This document shows positions 56,769 through 64,000 of a stretch of DNA of 64,000 nucleotides, one piece after another. Positions within the stretch are counted from its first letter, which is position 1. Every line of letters begins with the position of its first letter. The stretch lies in NCBI RefSeq assembly GCF_014640315.1, contig NZ_BMGS01000004.1, positions 425,327 through 489,326 on the forward strand, given 5' to 3'. The notes below the pieces were generated by a model that ran no database searches, had not been told where the DNA came from, and was given only the letters and a program-made list of their open reading frames with translations. Made by a program: the position numbers and the translations under genes. The DNA is from Hymenobacter glacieicola. GTDB taxonomy: Bacteria > Bacteroidota > Bacteroidia > Cytophagales > Hymenobacteraceae.

Positions 56769-59534
56769 GTGAACACCCTGCTCGTCATTGGCTTTTCCTT
56801 TGGCTACCTCGCCCTGCTGTTTGGGGTGGCGTACGCGGCAGAACGGCGTTCGGCGGCGCGGCGGAGCCTGGTGAGCAACCCTTACGTGTACGCCCTGAGC
56901 ATGGCCGTGTACTGCACGGCCTGGACCTATTACGGCTCCGTGGGGCGGGCCGCGCATTTTGGGCTGGAGTTTATCGGCATCTACCTGGGGCCCACCCTGA
57001 TGGCCCCGGCGGCCTGGCTGGTGTTGCGCAAAATCATCCGCATCTGCCGGCAGCAGCGCCTGACGTCCATTGCCGATTTTATTTCCGCCCGCTACGGCAA
57101 GAGCGCCTGGCTGGGGGCCCTCGTAACTTCGGTGTGCGTGCTGGGAGTAGTGCCTTACATTTCCCTGCAGATCAAGGCCATTGCCGCCTCCTTCGACATT
57201 CTGACCGGGGGAGGCGAAACCTCCCTGCTCTCCGGTGGGGGTGCCGGGCTTTCCTCCGCCTTTATTACTACCGTGGCCCTGGCTTTCTTTACCATCATCT
57301 TTGGGGTGCGCTCCATTGAGGCCACGGAGCGCCACGAGGGCATGGTATTGGCCGTAGCCCTGGAAAGCTTAGTGAAGCTGGTAGCCTTCTTGGCCGCAGG
57401 TTTGTTCGTGACCTACGGCCTGTTCAATGGGTTTGCCGACGTATTCGGGCGGGCCGCCGCGGTGCCGGAATTGAGCCGGCTGTTTACCCTGGAAGGGGCG
57501 GGCACGGCCCCGGGCCAGTGGCTGACGCTGCTGCTGCTGAGCATGGCTGCCATTCTGCTGCTACCCCGGCAGTTTCAGGTGGCCGTGGTCGAAAACGTGA
57601 ATGAGGACCACCTGCGCAAGGCCATGTGGCTGTTCCCGCTCTACCTCATCATCATCAATCTGTTTGTGCTGCCCCTGGCGTTCGGCGGCCGTCTGCTTGA
57701 TGATGGCGGCCACTTCGATGCCGATACGTTTGTGCTGGCCTTGCCCTTGCAAGCGGGGCAGCCCTGGCTGGCCCTGCTGATTTACCTGGGCGGGCTGTCG
57801 GCGGCTTCGTCCATGATTATCGTGGAAACCATTGCCCTGAGCGTGATGATGAGCAACCACCTGCTCATGCCCCTGCTGGTGCGCATTCCGGCGGCCCGGG
57901 CCGAGGGGCCGCGCTGGTTTGCCTACCTGGGCCAGGTGGCCTTGCATAGCCGCCGCCTGGCCGTGGTGCTGGTGCTGCTGTTGGCTTATGGCTACTACGT
58001 GCAGGTAGGCCACCTGCTGCCCCTCGTGAACATTGGCCTGGTGTCCTTTGCGGCCGTGGCCCAGTTTGTGCCGGTGGTGCTGGGCGGCCTGTACTGGAAG
58101 GGTGGCACCCGCGCCGGCGCTACGGCCGGCATTCTGGCTGGCTTCGTGGTGTGGTTTTTCACCCTGGTACTACCCACGATGGTCGGCCCGCATCTGCTGC
58201 CCGATACCCTGCTGACCGACGGCCTGCTGGGGCTGCGGGGGCTGCGGCCCTTCGCCTTGTTTGGGCTCGAAGGCCTCGATTACCTGTCGCACGGGCTGTT
58301 CTGGAGCTGGTTTTTCAACCTGGGCCTGTACGTAGGCGTGTCGCTGCTGCGCCAGCCCTCGGCCCTGGAAGAGCACCAGGCCACCGTGTTCGTGGATGTG
58401 TTTCGCTACGGCGCCGTGTTCGAGGGGCCGGCCGGCTGGCAAGGCGCCGCCCCGCTTCCGGATCTGCGGGCGTTGCTCACAGGCTTTTTAGGTAAGAAGC
58501 GCGCGAACCAGGCCCTGCACGCTTTTCAGGAGCGTTTTCCGGATGCCCACGTAACCGAGGGCGTAACCCCGCCCCAGGCCGATCCGCGCCTGCTTGCCTA
58601 TGCCGAAAAGCTGCTGGCCGGTTCCATTGGTCCGGCCTCGGCCCGGCTGCTGCTGCGCTCCTCGGTGGGGGTAGAGGACATCAGCTTCGATAACGTCGTC
58701 GGGATTCTTCGGGAAAGCCAGCAGCTGCTGGAAGCCAACCGCCAGCTCCAGAAGCAGCAGCGCCAGCTGCAGCGCCTGACCAGCGAATTGCAGGCTGCCT
58801 ACGACCAGCTGCAGGAGCTGGACCAGCACAAGGACGAGTTCCTGTACACCGTCACCCACGAGCTGCGCACCCCGCTTACCAGCATTCGGGCCCTATCAGA
58901 AATCCTGACCGACAACCCCGAACTGGACGAGGACGAGCGTCACCGCTTCCTGCTCACCATCACCAAGGAGTCGGAGCGGCTGAGCCGGCTGATAACGCTG
59001 GTACTGGACCTGGAGAAGTACGAGTCGGGCAAGGCCACCCTGGAGCGCGAAACCGTGGACGTGGCCGACATTATCACCGATGCCCTGGAGGCAGTAGGCC
59101 AGCTGCTGCGCGACAAGCACCTGCACCTCGACCTGGCCGTACCGCCCGGCCTGCCGCCCCTGCTCGGCGATCGGGACCGGCTCATGCAGGTGCTGGTAAA
59201 CCTGCTCAGCAACGCCATCAAATCGTGCCGCCCCGATGGCTCGGGCCGCATTGCAGTGGTTGTGGAAGCGGCGCCCCAGGCCCTGCGCATCACAGTGCAG
59301 GATAACGGCAAGGGCATCGACCCGGAGTTTCACCAGCTCATCTTCGACAAGTTTTTCCAGGCCCGCAACCAAACCATGCGCAAGCCCGAGGGCTCGGGTC
59401 TGGGGCTGGCCATTACCAAAAAGATAGTAGAGCTGCATGCCGGCCGCATTTGGGTGGAAAGCGCCCCGGAGCAAGGCGCCCGGTTCTCGTTTGAGCTGCC
59501 GGTAGGGGCGGCCTCGGCCCGCAATGCCCCCTGA
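56769..59534 (+). CDS. CrbS/CbrA-like sensor histidine kinase with SSS symporter domain
   Basis: From a GTG start the protein has 921 residues. Residues 1 to about 560 form a sodium:solute symporter-like domain with 13 helices (FGYLALLFGVAYAAERR, TAWTYYGSVGRAAHFGLEF, ADFISARYGKSAWLGALV). A STAC-like linker follows (about 565-650: LLAYAEKLLAGSIGPASARLLLRS), then a coiled coil of about 35 residues rich in Gln and Leu. HisKA has H697 in THELRTPLTSI. HATPase_c has NLLSNAIKSC, DNGKGID and GSGLGLAITKK. CrbS-type kinases sense or transport acetate-like substrates and control acs. The PAS domain found in CbrA is absent. Confidence 0.92.
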   Translation: MNTLLVIGFSFGYLALLFGVAYAAERRSAARRSLVSNPYVYALSMAVYCTAWTYYGSVGRAAHFGLEFIGIYLGPTLMAPAAWLVLRKIIRICRQQRLTSIADFISARYGKSAWLGALVTSVCVLGVVPYISLQIKAIAASFDILTGGGETSLLSGGGAGLSSAFITTVALAFFTIIFGVRSIEATERHEGMVLAVALESLVKLVAFLAAGLFVTYGLFNGFADVFGRAAAVPELSRLFTLEGAGTAPGQWLTLLLLSMAAILLLPRQFQVAVVENVNEDHLRKAMWLFPLYLIIINLFVLPLAFGGRLLDDGGHFDADTFVLALPLQAGQPWLALLIYLGGLSAASSMIIVETIALSVMMSNHLLMPLLVRIPAARAEGPRWFAYLGQVALHSRRLAVVLVLLLAYGYYVQVGHLLPLVNIGLVSFAAVAQFVPVVLGGLYWKGGTRAGATAGILAGFVVWFFTLVLPTMVGPHLLPDTLLTDGLLGLRGLRPFALFGLEGLDYLSHGLFWSWFFNLGLYVGVSLLRQPSALEEHQATVFVDVFRYGAVFEGPAGWQGAAPLPDLRALLTGFLGKKRANQALHAFQERFPDAHVTEGVTPPQADPRLLAYAEKLLAGSIGPASARLLLRSSVGVEDISFDNVVGILRESQQLLEANRQLQKQQRQLQRLTSELQAAYDQLQELDQHKDEFLYTVTHELRTPLTSIRALSEILTDNPELDEDERHRFLLTITKESERLSRLITLVLDLEKYESGKATLERETVDVADIITDALEAVGQLLRDKHLHLDLAVPPGLPPLLGDRDRLMQVLVNLLSNAIKSCRPDGSGRIAVVVEAAPQALRITVQDNGKGIDPEFHQLIFDKFFQARNQTMRKPEGSGLGLAITKKIVELHAGRIWVESAPEQGARFSFELPVGAASARNAP

Positions 59535-59639
59535 GCTATCCGCAACGGCCTCCTCCGCTGAGCTGAAAACCCGCCGCCCGAAAGAGACCTTCTGCCCCGC
59601 TTACTTTTCCTCTCCCGAACAACTTAGCTTGCCTTTCTC

Positions 59640-60017
59640 ATGCCGACTCCCCACATTCTGATTGTCGATGATGAGCCCAACATTGTGATGTCGCTCGAAT
59701 TCCTGATGCGCAAAAGCGGCTACCAGGTGAGCATTGCCCGCAACGGCACCGAAGCCCTGGAAGCGGTTGACCGCACGGCCTTCGATGTGGTGCTGCTAGA
59801 CGTGATGATGCCCGACGTAGATGGCTACCAGGTATGCCACCACCTGCGCCAGCGCCCGGACCGGGCGGGCACGCGCGTCATTTTTCTCTCGGCCAAAAGC
59901 AAGGAGGCCGATATTCAGAAAGGCTACGAGGTGGGGGCTGACCTCTACATTCCTAAGCCCTTCAGCACCCGCCAGCTCATGGAAAAAGTAAAAGAACTGC
60001 TCAGCGCGCCCGTGTAG
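59640..60017 (+). CDS. Receiver-only response regulator
   Basis: The 125-residue CheY-like receiver has acidic pocket DD (residues 10-11), phospho-acceptor D54 in VLLDVMMPDVDGYQ, switch Ser in IFLSAKSKE and Lys in YIPKPFSTRQL. There is no output domain: the frame ends in SAPV-stop, and the acs gene begins 94 bp later. It lies 106 bp after the kinase gene and is its likely partner. CrbR/CbrB regulators of related systems carry DNA-binding domains, so here signalling must run through a protein partner or phosphorelay. Confidence 0.93.
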   Translation: MPTPHILIVDDEPNIVMSLEFLMRKSGYQVSIARNGTEALEAVDRTAFDVVLLDVMMPDVDGYQVCHHLRQRPDRAGTRVIFLSAKSKEADIQKGYEVGADLYIPKPFSTRQLMEKVKELLSAPV

Positions 60018-60110
60018 CCGCCCAGGCGCGCAGCCCCAGCCGCAAACTGCCACTGGCCGCTGGCCTGGCTACCTCTTCCGAAACGTACCACTTCCAAACT
60101 TCCGATTCTT

Positions 60111-62036
60111 ATGCCGCATTCTCCCACCAAACACGCCCGCATCCGCACCCTGGAGGAATACCACGCCGCCTACCAGCTCAGCACCGAAAACCCCGCGCAG
60201 TTCTGGGCCGAAGTAGCCGAGCCCTTCACCTGGCGCCGCAAGTGGGATACCGTATACACCGATGACTTGAAAGGGGGCCGCAACGAATGGTTTCAGGGCG
60301 CCCGGCTCAACATCACGGAGAACTGCCTCGACCGCCACCTGGCCACCCGGGGCAACAAGCTGGCCATCATCTACGAGCCCAACGACCCCAAAACGCGCCA
60401 CCTGCGCCTGACCTACCGAGAACTGTACCAGGAGGTGTGCCGCTTTGCCAACGTGCTGCATAACAACGGCGTCGAGAAAGGTGACCGGGTGTGCATTTAC
60501 ATGCCCATGATTCCGCAACTGGCCGTTGCCGTGCTGGCCTGCGCCCGAATTGGAGCCATTCACTCCGTCATTTTTGCGGGCTTCTCGGCCACTGCCATTG
60601 CCGACCGCGTGAACGATGCCCAGGCCAGCGTGGTGCTCACCGCCGATGGCCTCAACCGCGGGGCCAAGCAGATTCCGGTCAAGCGCGTGGTGGATGAGGC
60701 CCTGGAAACCTGCCCGAGCGTACGCCGCGTGATTGTGACGGAGCACCTGGGCTGGCCCGTGCACATGCAGGAAGGCCGCGACGTATGGTACCACGAGGAA
60801 GCCGAAGGTGTCGCCAAAACCTGCCCCGCCGAGGAAATGGAGGCCGAAGACCCCTTGTTTATTCTCTACACCTCGGGCAGTACCGGCAAGCCCAAGGGGG
60901 TAGTACATAGCACCGCCGGCTACATGATATGGGCTGATTACACCTTCCGTAACGTATTTCAGGTAGAGGAAAACGACGTGTACTGGTGCACCGCCGACAT
61001 TGGCTGGGTAACGGGGCATTCTTACCTGCTGTATGGCCCCTTGCTGGCTGGTAGTACCTCGCTCATGTTCGAGGGCATCCCGACTTATCCCGACGCTGGC
61101 CGCTTCTGGGAGGTGATTGACAAGCACTCGGTCAGCATTTTCTACACCGCGCCTACCGCCATCCGCAGCCTCATGGCCGCTCCGCTTGATAACGTGCTCA
61201 GCTACTCGCTGGACTCCTTGCGGGTGCTGGGCTCAGTAGGGGAACCCATCAACGAGGAAGCCTGGTACTGGTACTACCAGCACGTGGGCAAGGAGCGCTG
61301 CCCCGTGGTGGATACCTGGTGGCAGACGGAAACCGGCGGCATGATGATTTCGGCCCTGGCGGGCATCACGCCCAGCAAGCCCGCGCACGCCGGCCTACCG
61401 CTGCCGGGCGTGCAGCCGGTGCTGCTTACCCAGGAAGGTCAGGAAATTGAGGGCAACGACCAGGAAGGCTACCTGGCCATTAAGCACGGCTGGCCCGGCA
61501 TCATCCGCACTACCTACGGCGACCACGAGCGGGCCGTGCAAACTTACTTCGGGCCCTATCCCGGCTACTACTTCACCGGCGACGGAGCCCGCCGCGACGA
61601 AAACGGGCTCTACCGCATTATCGGGCGGGTTGATGACGTGATTAACGTGTCGGGTCACCGCTTCGGGACGGCCGAAATCGAAAACGCCATCAACCAGAAT
61701 GCTAACGTGGTGGAAAGCGCCGTGGTCGGCTTCCCGCACGACGTGAAAGGCCAGGGCATTTACGCCTACGTCATCTGCCGCCCCGGAGCCTGCGAAAAGG
61801 AATCGGACAAGGTGCATGTGGAGGCCAGCATCATCGAAACCATCGTGGCAGAAATCGGCAAAATTGCCAAGCCCGATAAAATTCAGATTGTATCCGGCCT
61901 GCCCAAAACCCGCTCCGGCAAAATCATGCGCCGCATCCTGCGTAAAGTAGCCGAAGGCGAAACCAGCAGCCTGGGCGACACCACAACCTTGCTCGACCCC
62001 GCCGTAGTCGACGAAATCATCAGCGGCCGGAAGTAG
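60111..62036 (+). CDS. acs: Acetate-CoA ligase (acetyl-CoA synthetase)
   Basis: The 641-residue ANL-family enzyme activates acetate with ATP to acetyl-AMP and then acetyl-CoA. Visible motifs are the P-loop-like YTSGSTGKPKGVV, the W-containing binding pocket DTWWQTETGG, the hinge GRVDDVINVSGHR, and the catalytic Lys604 in RSGKIMRRIL, the residue controlled by acetylation in other bacteria. Length is typical. Placement after the SSS-kinase and receiver pair matches the regulatory logic of CrbS/R systems. A strong terminator and an inverted repeat follow. Confidence 0.97.
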   Translation: MPHSPTKHARIRTLEEYHAAYQLSTENPAQFWAEVAEPFTWRRKWDTVYTDDLKGGRNEWFQGARLNITENCLDRHLATRGNKLAIIYEPNDPKTRHLRLTYRELYQEVCRFANVLHNNGVEKGDRVCIYMPMIPQLAVAVLACARIGAIHSVIFAGFSATAIADRVNDAQASVVLTADGLNRGAKQIPVKRVVDEALETCPSVRRVIVTEHLGWPVHMQEGRDVWYHEEAEGVAKTCPAEEMEAEDPLFILYTSGSTGKPKGVVHSTAGYMIWADYTFRNVFQVEENDVYWCTADIGWVTGHSYLLYGPLLAGSTSLMFEGIPTYPDAGRFWEVIDKHSVSIFYTAPTAIRSLMAAPLDNVLSYSLDSLRVLGSVGEPINEEAWYWYYQHVGKERCPVVDTWWQTETGGMMISALAGITPSKPAHAGLPLPGVQPVLLTQEGQEIEGNDQEGYLAIKHGWPGIIRTTYGDHERAVQTYFGPYPGYYFTGDGARRDENGLYRIIGRVDDVINVSGHRFGTAEIENAINQNANVVESAVVGFPHDVKGQGIYAYVICRPGACEKESDKVHVEASIIETIVAEIGKIAKPDKIQIVSGLPKTRSGKIMRRILRKVAEGETSSLGDTTTLLDPAVVDEIISGRK

Positions 62037-62057
62037 GGAGCAAGACATGCTACACGT

Positions 62058-62094
62058 AAAAACGCCGACCTGTACTAGGTCGGCGTTTTTGTTT
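62058..62094 (+). terminator. Intrinsic terminator of acs
   Basis: AAAAACGCCGACCT pairs with AGGTCGGCGTTTTT around a 5 nt loop. Confidence 0.93.
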
Positions 62095-62097
62095 TCC

Positions 62098-62189
62098 AAC
62101 GAATTGTCATTCCGAGCGAAGCGAGGAATCTGGGGTAGCCTCTAGAATGTGCCCCAGATTCCTCGCTTCGCTCGGAATGACAATTCGTT
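62098..62189. repeat. Perfect 38 nt-armed inverted repeat with GAGCGAAGCGAGGAATC core
   Basis: Arms 62098-62135 and 62152-62189 are exact reverse complements around 16 nt. It lies between the convergent acs and fumarylacetoacetase genes. The exact match of both arms suggests recent mobility or gene conversion. Confidence 0.93.
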
Positions 62190-62218
62190 TACCGCATGAT
62201 GTTTAAATGTAGCCAGAC

Positions 62219-63502
62219 TTACACCTGGGTAGCCGGTAGCACCGTGCCCGTCACGGCCCCGAAGCCAATCCGTAGGCCGTCCCGCTGGCAGTACCCGCGC
62301 ATGGTCACGGTGTCCCCATCGAGCAAAAACTTGCGCTCCGAGCCATCGGCCAGGGGCACGGGGCGGGTGCCGCGCCAGGCAAGTTCCAGCATGGAACCGA
62401 GCGAGTCGGGGGTGGGGCCGCTGATGGTACCGGAGGCATACAGGTCGCCGACTTCGAGGTTGCAGCCGTTGGAAGCGTGGTGGGCCAGCTGCTGGGCCAT
62501 GCTCCAGTACATCAGGCCAAAGTTGGAGCGCGACACGGTGGTTTCCGGGCCACCCTCGGGCTGAATGGCGACTTCCAGGTTGATGTCGAAGTTGTGCTGG
62601 TCGAGCTGGCGCAGGTAGAGCAGGGGCTCGGGCTCCTGCACGGGGCCGGCCACCCGGAAGGGCTCCAGAGCATCCAGCGTCACGACCCACGGCGACACGC
62701 TGCTACCGAAACTCTTACCCAGAAACGGCCCCAGCGGCACGTACTCCCAGCTTTGAATGTCGCGGGCGCTCCAGTCGTTGAACAACACCAGCCCGAAGAT
62801 ATAGTCCTCGGCGTTCTGCACCGGCACGGTGTCGCCGAGGTGGGTGCTGCGACCCACTACGAAAGCCATTTCCAGCTCAAAATCCAGCTGTTGGGAGGGG
62901 CCGAAGGTAGGCGCCGCGGCGTCGATAGCTTTGCGCTGCCCGTTGGGCCGGCGGATATCGGTGCCGCTCACCACAATGGAGCTGGCCCGGCCATGGTAGC
63001 CAATGGGAATGTGGCGCCAGTTGGGCAGCAGGGCGTTGGCCGGGTCGCGGAACATCGTGCCCACGTTGGTAGCGTGCTCAATGCTACTGTAAAAATCGGT
63101 GTAGTTGTGGGGCTTTACGGGGCGCAGCATCCGCACCTCGCTCTGGCGCAGCAGGCACTCGCGCATCACCTCGTCGGAGCGCAGGGCCTCGTTGTCGTGG
63201 CGCAGCAGCTCCGAAACGCGCTGGCGTACGGCCCGCCACACCGGCCGGCCCAGGGCAATAAACTGGTTGAGGCTGCGCCGCCGGAAAATCTTCGGCATCC
63301 GGGGCCCCAGCTCCAGATCCTGGAAAAAACCGAACTGCGACACGGCGTACAAATCCAGCACGTACTCGCCAATGGCTACCCCAAGCCGCGGCCCGCGCAG
63401 CTCAGTTTCAAACACCCCGAAGGGCAGGTTCTGAATCGGAAAGTCACTGTCGGGGGCAATATCAATCCAGGAATGCAGGCTCGGGTCGTTGGGGTTAGCC
63501 AT
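62219..63502 (-). CDS. fahA: Fumarylacetoacetase
   Basis: From the ATG at 63502 (MANPNDPSLHSWIDI) the protein has 427 residues. An N-terminal SH3-like domain (to about 120) precedes the FAH catalytic domain with DFYSSIEHATNVGTMFR, HIPIGYHGRASSIVVSG, the acidic metal-binding FELEMAFVVG and VLFNDWSARDIQSWEYVPLGPFLGKSF. It hydrolyses 4-fumarylacetoacetate to fumarate and acetoacetate, the last step of tyrosine and homogentisate breakdown. No other gene of that pathway is in the window. The product could feed acetate-type metabolism handled by the neighbouring module. Confidence 0.95.
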   Translation of the reverse strand: MANPNDPSLHSWIDIAPDSDFPIQNLPFGVFETELRGPRLGVAIGEYVLDLYAVSQFGFFQDLELGPRMPKIFRRRSLNQFIALGRPVWRAVRQRVSELLRHDNEALRSDEVMRECLLRQSEVRMLRPVKPHNYTDFYSSIEHATNVGTMFRDPANALLPNWRHIPIGYHGRASSIVVSGTDIRRPNGQRKAIDAAAPTFGPSQQLDFELEMAFVVGRSTHLGDTVPVQNAEDYIFGLVLFNDWSARDIQSWEYVPLGPFLGKSFGSSVSPWVVTLDALEPFRVAGPVQEPEPLLYLRQLDQHNFDINLEVAIQPEGGPETTVSRSNFGLMYWSMAQQLAHHASNGCNLEVGDLYASGTISGPTPDSLGSMLELAWRGTRPVPLADGSERKFLLDGDTVTMRGYCQRDGLRIGFGAVTGTVLPATQV

Positions 63503-63529
63503 AGAGGGTAGGGGTAGTGGAAGGTGCGG

Positions 63530-63537
63530 CAAAGGTA
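63530..63537 (-). promoter_or_regulatory. -7 box of fumarylacetoacetase (TACCTTTG on minus strand)
   Basis: Exact TAnnTTTG match, 27 bp upstream of the ATG at 63502, supporting that start. Confidence 0.55.
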
Positions 63538-63756
63538 GCGGGGTAGGGGAAATAAGGCCACCACGCCCGGCCTTACCCAGAAATTCCGTAAAGCTGCTAC
63601 CTTGAGCCGCCCCTCCTGCCCCAGCTTGCTGCTGCGGATATAGGGGTAATAGTTCTGTTTATCCGTTTACCAATAGTTGGATGGACGAAGCGGACGACCC
63701 GTTTAGTTTCGTCCATAGAGAGGTTACCAGTAACTGTAATACAACGAAGTGTGAAA

Positions 63757-63930
63757 ATGAAATATATTAAACGAGCATTTGTGGCAATTCTAATTCTGGT
63801 GGCTATTGGATTGTTGTTTCGTGGGTGGCTATACCGACACGTAGTACTGTATACATCTATTGGGCAAAGAGCAAATTATTCAGTCACGGACAGTAAACTT
63901 GTTGATTACATAAATAGAAGGTGGTGGTAA
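63757..63930 (+). CDS. Small membrane-anchored protein, 57 residues
   Basis: ATG AAA TAT at 63757 opens a 57-residue frame ending at TAA 63928-63930. The product has a short basic N-terminus (MKYIKR), one hydrophobic helix (AFVAILILVAIGLLF) and an exposed tail (RGWLYRHVVLYTS, then SVTDSKLVDYINRRWW). The tail resembles the start of a longer extracytoplasmic domain, so the gene may be a truncated form. The sequence is AT-rich relative to the window. No family was recognised. Confidence 0.5.
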   Translation: MKYIKRAFVAILILVAIGLLFRGWLYRHVVLYTSIGQRANYSVTDSKLVDYINRRWW

Positions 63931-63942
63931 AATAGCAGGTGA

Positions 63943-64000
63943 TTAGCCATCTGCTTCTATGCGTTGGTTATGCGCATCGATGACGAGTTGCAAGCGGATG
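63943..64000 (-). CDS. Possible C-terminal end of a minus-strand gene (cut by window edge)
   Basis: On the minus strand a frame enters from the right edge and ends at TAA (63943-63945). The visible 18 residues (IRLQLVIDAHNQRIEADG) have a protein-like composition. There is too little sequence to identify it. An ATG on the plus strand at 63970 is an alternative reading of the same bases. Confidence 0.3.
   Translation of the reverse strand, partial: IRLQLVIDAHNQRIEADG

Noticed and set aside
62477..63511. Plus-strand frame opposite fumarylacetoacetase
   Set aside because: Shadow of a clearly identified enzyme gene.
1..64000. tRNA, rRNA, CRISPR arrays and riboswitches
   Set aside because: None was recognised by eye. 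Short RNA genes could be missed without a covariance search.

Overview
The window looks like a chromosome segment from a GC-rich member of the Bacteroidota, most likely Hymenobacter or a close relative. The evidence is Bacteroidota-specific gene content (PorX with REC and PglZ domains, the LpxC/FabZ fusion, CarboxypepD_reg/OMP_b-brl_3 barrels, DUF4197, DUF2490, alanine dehydrogenase beside tsaE). TAnnTTTG-type -7 promoter boxes also lie upstream of many starts. No rRNA, tRNA, CRISPR array, prophage or complete insertion sequence was recognised by eye.

Layout. (1) 1-12.3 kb, mostly plus strand: the end of a membrane protein, a PglD/NeuD-like acetyltransferase, tRNA hydroxylase trhO, a nucleoside phosphorylase, a divergent LuxC-type acyl-CoA reductase and ferredoxin pair, an HExxH metallopeptidase, valS and an S9 oligopeptidase. 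(2) 12.5-22.5 kb: an outer-membrane barrel, a lipoprotein, a nitroreductase, DoxX, an E2 acyltransferase, cinA and two tandem DUF4197 genes. (3) 22.6-30.5 kb, minus strand: an Asp-rich protein, then the lipid A block HD hydrolase - GT-C - lpxD - lpxC/fabZ - lpxA - ABC ATPase. (4) 30.8-32.4 kb: porX. (5) 32.4-44.9 kb: an accessory-looking run, almost all minus strand. It holds an operon of HAD phosphatase, UbiA/DPPR-synthase-like enzyme and GT-C glycosyltransferase, two paralogous barrels flanking a MarR regulator with clear operator palindromes, and an aminotransferase. (6) 45.3-47.1 kb: tsaE and ald. (7) 47.3-52.8 kb: a tandem-GNAT gene broken by an in-frame TAA, a membrane protein, a flavin reductase, an M28 peptidase, DUF2490 and an InsA-like protein. 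(8) 53-62 kb: a carboxylate module of porin, MHS-type MFS transporter, small membrane protein, SSS-STAC histidine kinase, receiver-only regulator and acs. (9) 62.2-64 kb: fumarylacetoacetase, one very small gene, and possibly the end of another.

How the genes work together. The lpx block makes the first lipid A intermediates, and the neighbouring GT-C proteins could modify envelope glycans. PorX controls type IX secretion. The porin, MFS, kinase, regulator and Acs set fits sensing, uptake and activation of acetate-like acids, similar to CrbS/R control of acs, but with a regulator that has no DNA-binding domain. The HAD-UbiA-GT-C operon could build and use a polyprenyl-phosphate pentose, which would be a less usual cell-surface pathway for this phylum.

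A notable feature is the density of intergenic inverted repeats. They include 29-43 nt arms carrying AGCGAAG-like cores, a 39 nt pair abutting two convergent stop codons, AATTAA-type and GTGAGAAGTGAG-type hairpins, and a 50 bp perfect palindrome. One GTGAGG-type hairpin lies in frame inside valS.
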